Part shown: positions 17,036 to 24,075 of the stretch, piece after piece
Layout of the letters: each line of letters opens with the position of its first letter
How positions within the stretch are numbered: the stretch's first letter is position 1
Assembly (NCBI GenBank): GCA_002421605.1
Contig: DISJ01000003.1
Coordinates: 150,881-214,880 of the forward strand
Length of the DNA: 64,000 nt
Reading direction: 5' to 3'
Source of the DNA: Rhodobacteraceae bacterium UBA6213
GTDB taxonomy: Bacteria; Pseudomonadota; Alphaproteobacteria; Rhodobacterales; Rhodobacteraceae
Notes under the pieces: generated by a model
The model's input: only the letters and a program-made list of their open reading frames with translations
What the model was told of the DNA's origin: nothing
Database searches by the model: none
Made by a program: the position numbers and the translations under genes

Positions 17036-17680
17036 ATGAAAAGTGGGCGTATTTTTGTTACTGCAGCCGCAGTTGGGGTGCTGACGCTAGGTGCTTGCAC
17101 CAACCCCGACGGCAGCACCAATCGCACGCAAGACGGCGTGGCTATTGGCGCGGCGCTCGGCGGACTTTTTGGCGCAACCGCCGGTAAAGGCGATACGCTG
17201 GGGCAAGCTGCGGCTGGGGCGCTGGTGGGCGGTGCGATCGGCGGGCTGATCGGTGCTGACCTTGACCGGCAGGCAGCCGAACTTGACCGCGACCTTGGCA
17301 ACGGGGTCGGCGTGGTCAACACCGGCAGTCAGCTGATCGTGACAATGCCCCAAGACGTGCTGTTTGCGACCGATAGCACCGCGCTACGCTCCGACCTGCG
17401 GTCTGATCTGAACACGCTGGCCGCCAGTCTTCTGCGCTATCCGAACACCCAGATCGAGGTGATCGGGCATACCGACAACGTTGGCAGCGCCAGTTACAAC
17501 CAGACGCTCAGCCAAGGCCGGGCCAACTCGGTGGCATCGGTGTTGATCGGGGCCGGTGTGCCGTCAGGGCGCATCATCGCCTATGGTCGCGGGGAAGATC
17601 AGCCGATCGCCTCGAACCTCGATGCTGCTGGGCGGGCCAAGAATCGCCGCGTAGAGATCATCATCCGCCCCAATACCTGA
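17036..17680 (+). CDS. OmpA-family lipoprotein with glycine-zipper domain
   Basis: 214 residues from ATG 17036, with TTGGAGG as ribosome-binding site. Lipobox LGAC (Cys21); a Gly/Ala-rich zipper at about 38-78 (GVAIGAALGGLFGA); and an OmpA peptidoglycan-binding domain at about 105-210 with VIGHTDNVGS and NRRVEIIIRP. This is the Pal/YiaD-like outer-membrane lipoprotein type that links outer membrane to peptidoglycan. It stands alone, with a strong terminator directly after it. Confidence 0.9.
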   Translation: MKSGRIFVTAAAVGVLTLGACTNPDGSTNRTQDGVAIGAALGGLFGATAGKGDTLGQAAAGALVGGAIGGLIGADLDRQAAELDRDLGNGVGVVNTGSQLIVTMPQDVLFATDSTALRSDLRSDLNTLAASLLRYPNTQIEVIGHTDNVGSASYNQTLSQGRANSVASVLIGAGVPSGRIIAYGRGEDQPIASNLDAAGRAKNRRVEIIIRPNT

Positions 17681-17699
17681 GTGCAGGCACAGGATACGA

Positions 17700-17726
17700 A
17701 AGCCGGGCATTGCGCCCGGCTTTTTC
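17700..17726 (+). terminator. Rho-independent terminator
   Basis: AAGCCGGGC and GCCCGGCTT form a 9-bp stem with a 5-base loop, followed by a run of T. It lies 20 bases after the OmpA-like gene and before the FadR-type regulator. Confidence 0.85.
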
Positions 17727-17776
17727 TTGCGCCTTGCGGAATGTGGTCATAGATTTTGACCAAATCCGGAGATGCC

Positions 17777-18547
17777 ATGCCGTTTCAAAAAATCGAGTCG
17801 GAAAAGCTCAGTCAGGCGGTCGTGCGCCAGATCGAGGGACTCGTTTTACAGGGCGTTCTGCGCCCTGGTGAACGCCTGCCCTCGGAGCGCGAACTTTCCG
17901 ATCGATTGGGTGTTTCGCGCCCCAGCCTGCGTGAGGCGGTGGCCACGTTGCAGGATTCCGGGCTTTTGGTGACGCGCGCTGGATCAGGCATCTTTGTGGC
18001 CGAAGTGCTCAACGCCGCATTCTCGCCTGCGCTGATCCGGCTTTTTGCCAGCCACGAACAGGCGGTGTTCGACTATCTCTCTTTTCGCCGCGATATGGAG
18101 GGGTTGGCCGCAGAGCGTGCCGCACGGCTAGGCTCGGAGACAGATCTGAAGGTGATTGATGCGATTTTCGTGCGCATGGAGGCCGCGCATCAAAAGCGCA
18201 ATCCGACGGATGAAGCAGCACTTGACGCCGAGTTTCACATGGCAATCGTTGAGGCAAGCCATAACGTCATCATGTTGCATATGATGCGTGCCATGTTCGG
18301 TCTGTTACGCGAGGGTGTCTTTTATAATCGCGCGGTGATGTTTCGCCAGCGCACGACGCGCGAGGCGATGCTCGACCAGCACCGCGCCATCAACGCAGCA
18401 CTGCAAGCGCGCGAACCGGCAGCAACGCGCGCCGCGATCGAGGCGCATCTGAGCTTTGTCGAAGCAGCGCTCTATGATCAGCAAAAGGCTGATAAGCACG
18501 AGGCGCTGGCGCAGCTGCGCCTGCAACATGAGGCCGATCGCACATAA
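17777..18547 (+). CDS. FadR/PdhR-type GntR transcriptional regulator
   Basis: 256 residues from ATG 17777, placed 5-6 bases after the CCGGAG ribosome-binding site; an upstream in-frame TTG at 17756 is less likely. Residues about 12-75 are the GntR winged helix-turn-helix (LPSERELSDRLGVSRPSLREAV), and 95-235 the all-helical FCD ligand domain (MEGLAAERAARLGSE, then LDAEFHMAIVEASHN), whose His and Asp/Glu residues usually bind a metal-carboxylate ligand. No target gene lies adjacent; it is convergent with the ATP synthase operon. The ligand is unknown; pyruvate, lactate, glycolate or similar carboxylates are typical of the family. Confidence 0.88.
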   Translation: MPFQKIESEKLSQAVVRQIEGLVLQGVLRPGERLPSERELSDRLGVSRPSLREAVATLQDSGLLVTRAGSGIFVAEVLNAAFSPALIRLFASHEQAVFDYLSFRRDMEGLAAERAARLGSETDLKVIDAIFVRMEAAHQKRNPTDEAALDAEFHMAIVEASHNVIMLHMMRAMFGLLREGVFYNRAVMFRQRTTREAMLDQHRAINAALQAREPAATRAAIEAHLSFVEAALYDQQKADKHEALAQLRLQHEADRT

Positions 18548-18548
18548 A

Positions 18549-18577
18549 AAAACCCGGCCGCGAAGAGCCGGGTTTTC
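18549..18577. terminator. bidirectional Rho-independent terminator
   Basis: AAAACCCGGC at 18549-18558 pairs with GCCGGGTTTT at 18567-18576. The A run on one side and T run on the other allow it to work for the GntR gene (plus) and for the atp operon (minus). Confidence 0.88.
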
Positions 18578-18596
18578 AAACAGTCACGCAAGGTGT

Positions 18597-19154
18597 TCAG
18601 TTCAGCCGCGCGGCAACTTCGCTGATGGACGCGTCAATCAACTTGGATTTCGCATCAGCACCCAGTTGCGCCGCCAGCAATTCCGATGCCGCCGCCACCG
18701 CAACGTTCACAGCGCGGTCTTTGACATCGCGCAGGGCGGCCGCCTCGGCAGAGGCAATCTGTTCCTCCGCAGCTTTCAGTCGGCGCGCAATCGAAACCTT
18801 GAGCTCGGCCTTCGCCGCCTCGGCCGCCGCCATCGCATCGCGCTTGGCGGTTGCCACGATCAGATCAGCCGTGTCTTGCACTTCGCGGCTTTTGCGCTCG
18901 TAGGTGGCAAGCAAGGCTTGCGCTTCCTCACGCAGGCTCAGTGCCTCGTCAAGGTCGGCCTTGATGCCTGCGGCGCGTTTATCGAGCAATCCGCCCAGCA
19001 ATGCTGGGACCCGGTATTTCAGCAACACGCCCACGAACAACAAAAATGCCAGCGTGATGACGAAGTTGGGGTTGTGCAGCGAAAAGAACGCCGTGCCTTC
19101 AGCCGCCATCGCCGGGGTGGCAACAAAAAGCGCCGGGATCAGAAATTTTTTCAT
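18597..19154 (-). CDS. atpF: ATP synthase F0 subunit b
   Basis: 185 residues. A short hydrophobic N-terminus ending AMAA resembles a signal peptide; the membrane anchor is at about 28-48 (NFVITLAFLLFVGVLLK), followed by a long Ala/Glu/Lys-rich helix forming the peripheral stalk. It is the last gene of the F0 operon, 4 bases after the b' gene. b and b' form a heterodimeric stator in alphaproteobacteria. F1 genes are not in this window. Confidence 0.93.
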   Translation of the reverse strand: MKKFLIPALFVATPAMAAEGTAFFSLHNPNFVITLAFLLFVGVLLKYRVPALLGGLLDKRAAGIKADLDEALSLREEAQALLATYERKSREVQDTADLIVATAKRDAMAAAEAAKAELKVSIARRLKAAEEQIASAEAAALRDVKDRAVNVAVAAASELLAAQLGADAKSKLIDASISEVAARLN

Positions 19155-19158
19155 CGCG

Positions 19159-19704
19159 TCACCCCTTCAACCGTGCGTCAACCGCCTTGGCAACCGCCTT
19201 GGCATCGGCTTTGCCGCCCAGTGCAGCCACTATGTCGGCCGCCGCTTCGCGCGCAACTGCCACCACAGCTTCCATCGCCCCGGCGCGGATCTCGCCAATC
19301 CGATGTTCGGATTCGCTTACCCGCGCGGCAATTTCGGCATCGGCATGTGCGGTTGCCGCATCGAGGTCTTTTTGAATCTCGGCGCGGGCCTGCAGCACGA
19401 TCTTTTGTGCGTCAGCGCGGGCCTCGACCAAGGCGCGCTCATAGGCGGCCTCGGCTTCTTTGGCCCGAAGCTTGAACTCTTCTGCGGCAGTCAGATCACT
19501 GGTGATGGCGCCCTGACGATCTGCCAGAACCCCGCCGATGCGCGGAAGTGCGATCCGCGACAGCACCCAGTAGATCACAACCAGCGTCACCGCGAGCCAG
19601 AAGATCTGGTTCGGAAAGCTGGCAAAGTCGAGCTGCGGCATGCCTGCCGATTCTGCGGCATGATCCGCGGCGGCGCCTGCGACCTCGTGCGTAGTTGTTG
19701 CCAT
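19159..19704 (-). CDS. atpX: ATP synthase F0 subunit b'
   Basis: 181 residues. A membrane segment at about 28-48 (FPNQIFWLAVTLVVIYWVLS) follows an Ala/His-rich start, then LPRIGGVLADRQGAITSDL and a long amphipathic helix. The duplicated, diverged b-type subunit (b') is typical of photosynthetic and related alphaproteobacteria. It lies between atpE and atpF. Confidence 0.92.
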   Translation of the reverse strand: MATTTHEVAGAAADHAAESAGMPQLDFASFPNQIFWLAVTLVVIYWVLSRIALPRIGGVLADRQGAITSDLTAAEEFKLRAKEAEAAYERALVEARADAQKIVLQARAEIQKDLDAATAHADAEIAARVSESEHRIGEIRAGAMEAVVAVAREAAADIVAALGGKADAKAVAKAVDARLKG

Positions 19705-19782
19705 GTCGTCCCCCTGGACCCTTCAAGAACCCGGATGGGCCTGAACCTCAGACCCACCCGACCGCAAGGATGGAAGCAGGTA

Positions 19783-20019
19783 TCAGACGGCGAACATCAG
19801 CAGCAGGGCGACGAGGAACGAGAAGATCCCCAGCGCTTCGGCGAACGCGATGCCGATGAACAGCGTAGCGGTTTGGCCAGCGGCGGCCGAAGGGTTACGC
19901 AGCGCGCCCGACAGGAAGTTGCCGGCAACGTTGCCCACACCAACCGCAGCCCCGCCCATGCCCATGCAGGCCAGACCAGCGCCGATGTACGCACCCATTT
20001 GAACGATATTGCCTTCCAT
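19783..20019 (-). CDS. atpE: ATP synthase F0 subunit c
   Basis: 78 residues, two membrane helices joined by the polar RNP loop (41-43). Glu61 in FAEALG is the ion-carrying carboxylate; no extra Na+-site residues were recognised, so a proton ring is expected. The Gly-rich first helix (GAGLACMGMGGAAVGVG) is typical of c-ring packing. Confidence 0.95.
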   Translation of the reverse strand: MEGNIVQMGAYIGAGLACMGMGGAAVGVGNVAGNFLSGALRNPSAAAGQTATLFIGIAFAEALGIFSFLVALLLMFAV

Positions 20020-20072
20020 GTCCGTCTCTCCTTGATGTTGGAATAGTGATGATAGGGGTTCGAAGACTTGCG

Positions 20073-20822
20073 TCAGTGGTGCGGATGCAGCGCATCCTTA
20101 AGGTAAACGCAGGTCAGAATGGTAAAGACATATGCCTGGATCACGGCCACCATGACCTCCAGACCATACATTGCGGCGATAGCGACCACCGACAGCGGCG
20201 AAATCACTGCAATTGCGGCAAAGGCCGCAAAAACTTCGATCACCGCGTGCCCGGCCATCATGTTGCCGGCAAGTCGGATCGAGTGGCTAACCGGCCGCAC
20301 GAAGTAGGAAATGACCTCGATCAGCGCAAGGATCGGGCGCAGCGGCAAAGGCGCGGCGCTGACCCAGAACAGGCCCAGAAAGCCCACTCCGTTCTTGACG
20401 AAACCGATCACTGTTACGGTGATGAACACGGCAAGCGCCAGCACCCCAGTTACGGCAACATGCGAGGTGGAAGCAAAGCTCATCGGCAGCAGGCTGAGCG
20501 AGTTAGCAAACACGATGAACATGAACAGCGTCATGATATACGGGAAATATTTCAGGCCGTCCTTGCCCGCGACGTCTTCAACCATCTTGTGAATGAAGCC
20601 GTAGCTGAGTTCGGCAATCGATTGCATCCGGCTGGGTACGACCGCGCGCCCGCGCGTGCCCACCACCAACATCAGAAAGATCGCCAGCACCGCCATCGCC
20701 ATCCAAAGCGTGACGTTGGTAGGCGTGTACCAGTTGACTGGGCCATCGCCGAAAAGCGGTTTTACGATGAATTGCTCCATCGGGTGGAATGAAAGTGCGC
20801 TGCCTGCTTCTTCCGTCGCCAC
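20073..20822 (-). CDS. atpB: ATP synthase F0 subunit a
   Basis: 249 residues with five to six membrane segments. The essential arginine is in SHSIRLAGNMMAGH near residue 180; FLGLFWVSAAPLPLRP and LEVMVAVIQAYVFTIL mark neighbouring helices. It forms the proton half-channels against the c-ring. The gene starts 3 bases after atpI and precedes atpE by 53 bases. Confidence 0.95.
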   Translation of the reverse strand: MATEEAGSALSFHPMEQFIVKPLFGDGPVNWYTPTNVTLWMAMAVLAIFLMLVVGTRGRAVVPSRMQSIAELSYGFIHKMVEDVAGKDGLKYFPYIMTLFMFIVFANSLSLLPMSFASTSHVAVTGVLALAVFITVTVIGFVKNGVGFLGLFWVSAAPLPLRPILALIEVISYFVRPVSHSIRLAGNMMAGHAVIEVFAAFAAIAVISPLSVVAIAAMYGLEVMVAVIQAYVFTILTCVYLKDALHPHH

Positions 20823-20824
20823 GT

Positions 20825-21166
20825 CTATTTTCCCTCTTCCCGCGCAGATTGCTCTGCCAGCCGCTCACCCTGAACTTCGCGCGCCGTGCGCAGCATCACC
20901 CGCACCCCGGCTGCAAAGCCTAGAAGCGTGAAGATCACCAGCATAAACGGCAGGGTGCCGAACAATCTGTCCAGCCCGTAGCCTATGCCGAAGCCGATCC
21001 CCAGCCCCGAAACCATCTCGATCACCATCCGCCAGGCGATATTGGCCTGATTGATGTGCTCGTCCGCGCGCGGCCCGGGCATCAACTCCCGTTTCTTCTC
21101 GGCGATCCGTTTCTCAAGCCGCCGCAGCCGCTCAGGATCAGGACCATCTGGGGGGTCAACAGGCAT
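20825..21166 (-). CDS. atpI: ATP synthase assembly protein AtpI
   Basis: 113 residues from ATG 21166; an in-frame ATG at 21223 would add 19 residues upstream but falls inside the likely promoter. An RLRRLEKRIAEKK basic helix precedes two membrane segments (about 52-100, with GLGIGFGIGYGLDRLFG). AtpI assists c-ring assembly and Mg uptake in some bacteria. It is the first gene of the F0 operon. Confidence 0.87.
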   Translation of the reverse strand: MPVDPPDGPDPERLRRLEKRIAEKKRELMPGPRADEHINQANIAWRMVIEMVSGLGIGFGIGYGLDRLFGTLPFMLVIFTLLGFAAGVRVMLRTAREVQGERLAEQSAREEGK

Positions 21167-21194
21167 GTTTCGGGCCCCGCGCAAAGTCGCCGTC

Positions 21195-21223
21195 TTCCTA
21201 TGCGCGTCTTCCGTCCGAGTCAA
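21195..21223 (-). promoter_or_regulatory. atpI: candidate promoter of the F0 ATP synthase operon
   Basis: On the minus strand, TTGACT (21223-21218) and TAGGAA (21200-21195) are separated by exactly 17 bases, ending 28 bases before the chosen atpI start. The -35 is strong and the -10 weak, as is common in alphaproteobacteria. Confidence 0.45.
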
Positions 21224-21310
21224 GTTGGATGCGTATGGCCTAACAACCTGATAATAAAAGAATTTATTTCGGTATAATCATCGACTGGCGCACCAGCTGT
21301 CGGGCAACGT

Positions 21311-21326
21311 TCAACCATATGGTTGA
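21311..21326. promoter_or_regulatory. perfect 16-bp palindrome, candidate ArsR-type operator
   Basis: TCAACCATATGGTTGA is a perfect inverted repeat lying 32 bases before the ArsR-family start and about 30 bases after a TATAAT hexamer (21273-21278). ArsR-family repressors bind 12-2-12 or similar palindromes at their own promoters, so autoregulation is likely. Confidence 0.6.
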
Positions 21327-21357
21327 CGATTGTGCGCTGTTTGCGCTAATCCGCGCC

Positions 21358-21732
21358 ATGTCCCGACGCATACCCAACCTTGATCTGCTGTTTGCCGCGC
21401 TTGCCGATCCGACCCGGCGCGCGATCCTGACGATGTTGCTTGAAGATGACATGGCGGTCACCGACGTTGCCGCCCCCTTTGCGATCTCGTTGGCGGCAAT
21501 TTCCAAGCACCTCGCGATTCTGGCCGAGGCGGGACTGATCAGCCAAGAAAAGCGCGGTCGGCTGAAGTGGTGCAAGCTCGAACCCACCGCGATGCGCGCT
21601 GCGACCACGTGGATGCAGGGCTTCGGCCAATTTGAGCCGCTTGATCTCGACGACTTTGAGCGGTTCTTGCAGGCCGAGCTCACTGCCCCGGTTTCCTCGG
21701 GGCAAGTATTGCGCGATCCGTCAGTAGAGTGA
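21358..21732 (+). CDS. ArsR-family transcriptional regulator
   Basis: 124 residues from ATG 21358; the longer in-frame start at 21319 lies within the operator palindrome and is rejected. The winged helix is clear: LFAALADPTRRAILTMLLE, then ISLAAISKHLAILAEAGLIS. No metal-binding ELCVCD-type cysteines are present, so it is a non-metal member, of the kind usually paired with an SRPBCC/AHSA1 gene. Here no such partner follows; the next gene is a YiiX-like lipoprotein after a 279-base gap. Confidence 0.88.
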   Translation: MSRRIPNLDLLFAALADPTRRAILTMLLEDDMAVTDVAAPFAISLAAISKHLAILAEAGLISQEKRGRLKWCKLEPTAMRAATTWMQGFGQFEPLDLDDFERFLQAELTAPVSSGQVLRDPSVE

Positions 21733-22011
21733 ACCATGTTCTTGATTTGTCATCCGAAACACCGCGGGGCCATGGGTGCGCGTACCCGCGTTGTGCAAAT
21801 TATCATCGCATTGTTCCGGAACATTTCCGCAACAAGCTTGGTGCGGCGCAACTGATTCCGCAGCCCGCACTTGATGCAATCGCTGCGCTATGGCAATTGA
21901 CGACACGGGTGGGGTTGGTTCAGGGCTACTCTTGTTATTGCCCAATTATTAATGGCGTGATGGCGGACCGCGTGTCTTGTTCTTGGCGCCCGCCATGGAA
22001 AGGGGCATAGC

Positions 22012-22914
22012 ATGTGGATCAAGCGCGTCATTCAGGGCATCTGGGCGGGGCTGCTTTTGATCTCGGTGGCCGCCTGCGCCAGCACGCAGCCCATCGGCTC
22101 GGCAGATATCGCGCTGAACGGCACCGCGCTTGAAGGCTGCTGCCGCGAGACAGAACCCTACCCGCCGGTGCTGGTAGCGCTGATTGAGCCTTTCGCACCC
22201 CTTTTGGGCAACATCGTCGGCGGCAGTGTGTTGCGGCCCGGATATCTGGCACAACCAGAACCGCAGATCGCTGTGGTGAAACTGGCGCAGCCGCTTGATG
22301 TGGTTGTGCTTTCCAGCAAAGGCCGGGCTTCGGGCAACACCATTCCCGGCATGTACGGGCATCTCGCCATTTACCTTGGCACCGAGGCAGAATTGCGCGC
22401 GCTTGGCATGTGGAACGCCCCCGCGATTGCACCGTATCAGGCCGACATCCGCGCTGGCGCAACCTTTATCGAAAGCGACCGTTACGGCGTGCATCTGTCC
22501 AGCCCCGAAATTGTGCTTGATACCGACCGCATTTTGCTTTTGCGTCCGCAACTTGCCAGCAATGCACGGCGGCGCAACGTCGTTGCAGATTTGGCGGCAC
22601 GACTGGGAATGAAGTTCGATTACCATTTCGACAACGCAACGCTGGACGAGCTTTATTGCGCCGAGTTGGTCGCAACTGTGATGCCCGAATTGAACATGCC
22701 CACCCGCACTATTTACGGGCGCCAGACGATCCTGCCCGACGATGTGGCGGCGCAGGCGGCGGTGCAACGCTCCAACCTGCGGTTTACCGCGTATTTCCGG
22801 GGCGAGGCCGAAGGCTGGAACCGCGCTGATCGTGCCGCGTTGGTATCTGACCTAGCCGAATATTGGCAGCGCGCCTCGGAACGTCTTGAAGCGTCTGGCG
22901 CCCCCGGCGTCTGA
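22012..22914 (+). CDS. YiiX-like permuted NlpC/P60 (papain-fold) lipoprotein
   Basis: 300 residues. Lipobox VAAC with Cys22. The pair His117 in YGHLAIYLG followed much later by Cys216 in LYCAELV is the circularly permuted catalytic order of the YiiX/YaeF (C92) papain-like hydrolases. Such enzymes cleave amides or esters in the envelope; the substrate is unknown. The gap before it (21733-22011) holds no convincing gene; an open frame there lacks similarity and a signal. A stem-loop follows the gene. Confidence 0.72.
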   Translation: MWIKRVIQGIWAGLLLISVAACASTQPIGSADIALNGTALEGCCRETEPYPPVLVALIEPFAPLLGNIVGGSVLRPGYLAQPEPQIAVVKLAQPLDVVVLSSKGRASGNTIPGMYGHLAIYLGTEAELRALGMWNAPAIAPYQADIRAGATFIESDRYGVHLSSPEIVLDTDRILLLRPQLASNARRRNVVADLAARLGMKFDYHFDNATLDELYCAELVATVMPELNMPTRTIYGRQTILPDDVAAQAAVQRSNLRFTAYFRGEAEGWNRADRAALVSDLAEYWQRASERLEASGAPGV

Positions 22915-22930
22915 GCGACCCAGAAACGAA

Positions 22931-22955
22931 AGCGCCAGCCTTGCGGGCTGGCGCT
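22931..22955. terminator. stem-loop between converging YiiX-like and sdhB genes
   Basis: AGCGCCAGCC pairs with GGCTGGCGCT around a 5-base loop. On the minus strand the stem is followed by TTTCGTTTC, so it most likely ends the sdh operon. Confidence 0.72.
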
Positions 22956-22996
22956 GGATGTTAGTTTAGCTGACCACTTTTGGTCGAAGTGCCGGA

Positions 22997-23773
22997 TTAA
23001 GACATCCGTTCGACCATCAACTTCTTGATCTGGGCAATCGCCAGTGCGGGGTTCAGACCCTTCGGGCAGGTCTGAGTGCAGTTCAAGATGTGGTGGCAAC
23101 GATACAGCTTGAACGGGTCTTCCAACGCGTCCAACCGCTCGCCCGTCGCCTCGTCGCGGCTGTCAACGATCCAGCGATAGGCATGCAGCAGGGTCGCGGG
23201 GCCATAGTAGAGATCCGAGTTCCACCAGTAGCTTGGGCAGGCAGCACTGCACGAGCCGCACATCACGCACTCATAGAGACCATCAAGCTTCTTGCGATCT
23301 TCGATCGACTGGCGCCATTCGGTCGCTGGCGTTGCGGTCTTGGTTTCGAGCCACGGCTTGATGGCTGCGTGTTGTGCGTAAAACAGCGTCATGTCGGGGA
23401 TCAGATCCTTGACCACCTTCATATGCGGCAGCGGGTAGATCTTTACGTCACCCTTGATCTCATCAAGCCCATAGATGCACGCAAGCGTGTTGATGCCGTC
23501 GATGTTCATCGAGCACGATCCGCAGATACCCTCGCGGCATGAACGGCGGAAGGTCAGCGTTGGGTCGATTTCGGTCTTGATCTTGATGAGCGCATCCAGA
23601 ACCATCGGGCCGCAGCTGTCCATGTCGACAAAATAGGAATCGACGCGCGGGTTCTCGCCCGTGTCGGGATCCCAGCGGTAAATGCAAAACTTGCGGACGT
23701 TCTTGCCCTCGGGCTTCGGCCAGGTCTTGCCGACGCGGATTTTGGAATTTTTCGGCAGTGCGAACTGAACCAT
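22997..23773 (-). CDS. sdhB: succinate dehydrogenase iron-sulfur subunit
   Basis: 258 residues. The N-terminal plant-type ferredoxin domain has SCREGICGSCSMN for the [2Fe-2S] cluster; the C-terminal half has CVMCGSCSAACPS and CHHILNCTQTCPKGLNP for the [4Fe-4S] and [3Fe-4S] clusters. It carries electrons from SdhA FAD to the quinone site at SdhC/SdhD. Last gene of the operon, 2 bases after the inserted lipoprotein gene. Confidence 0.97.
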   Translation of the reverse strand: MVQFALPKNSKIRVGKTWPKPEGKNVRKFCIYRWDPDTGENPRVDSYFVDMDSCGPMVLDALIKIKTEIDPTLTFRRSCREGICGSCSMNIDGINTLACIYGLDEIKGDVKIYPLPHMKVVKDLIPDMTLFYAQHAAIKPWLETKTATPATEWRQSIEDRKKLDGLYECVMCGSCSAACPSYWWNSDLYYGPATLLHAYRWIVDSRDEATGERLDALEDPFKLYRCHHILNCTQTCPKGLNPALAIAQIKKLMVERMS

Positions 23774-23775
23774 GA

Positions 23776-24075
23776 TTATCCCTTCCAGTCTGAGCGGGAA
23801 TAGAGCGGCTGCGACGGGCGCTGGCCGGATTTGTTGATGACGCAGGTTTCGAACACCGCCGCGGGGTCACGCCCCGCGATGTAGTCCGATGAGATCGTAA
23901 GGTCGAGGAAGCCGCTGGGGCCATCAGGGCCGACACCTACCCCGAATTCTCCACGCGGTTGCGCAGCGAGACGGGCAGCTTCGAGGCAATCGCGCTCGGC
24001 CCGTTCCAACGGCACAGGCCCACAGCCGGCCACAAGGGCCGCTGTGACAAGTGCATATGCCGCGGGATACCGCAT
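23776..24075 (-). CDS. small lipoprotein encoded between sdhA and sdhB
   Basis: 99 residues. A signal peptide with lipobox VAGC (Cys18) is followed by a short domain with QPRGEFGVGVGPDGPSGFLDL and SDYIAGRDPAAVFETCVINKSG. No family with known function is recognised. Its start overlaps the sdhA stop by one base (TGATG) and its stop is 2 bases before sdhB, so it is translated as part of the operon. A periplasmic role linked to complex II is possible but unproven. Confidence 0.8.
   Translation of the reverse strand: MRYPAAYALVTAALVAGCGPVPLERAERDCLEAARLAAQPRGEFGVGVGPDGPSGFLDLTISSDYIAGRDPAAVFETCVINKSGQRPSQPLYSRSDWKG

Noticed and set aside
21729..22010. A 93-codon frame after the ArsR gene
   Set aside because: It overlaps the end of the ArsR gene, has no family likeness and no signal or ribosome-binding site.
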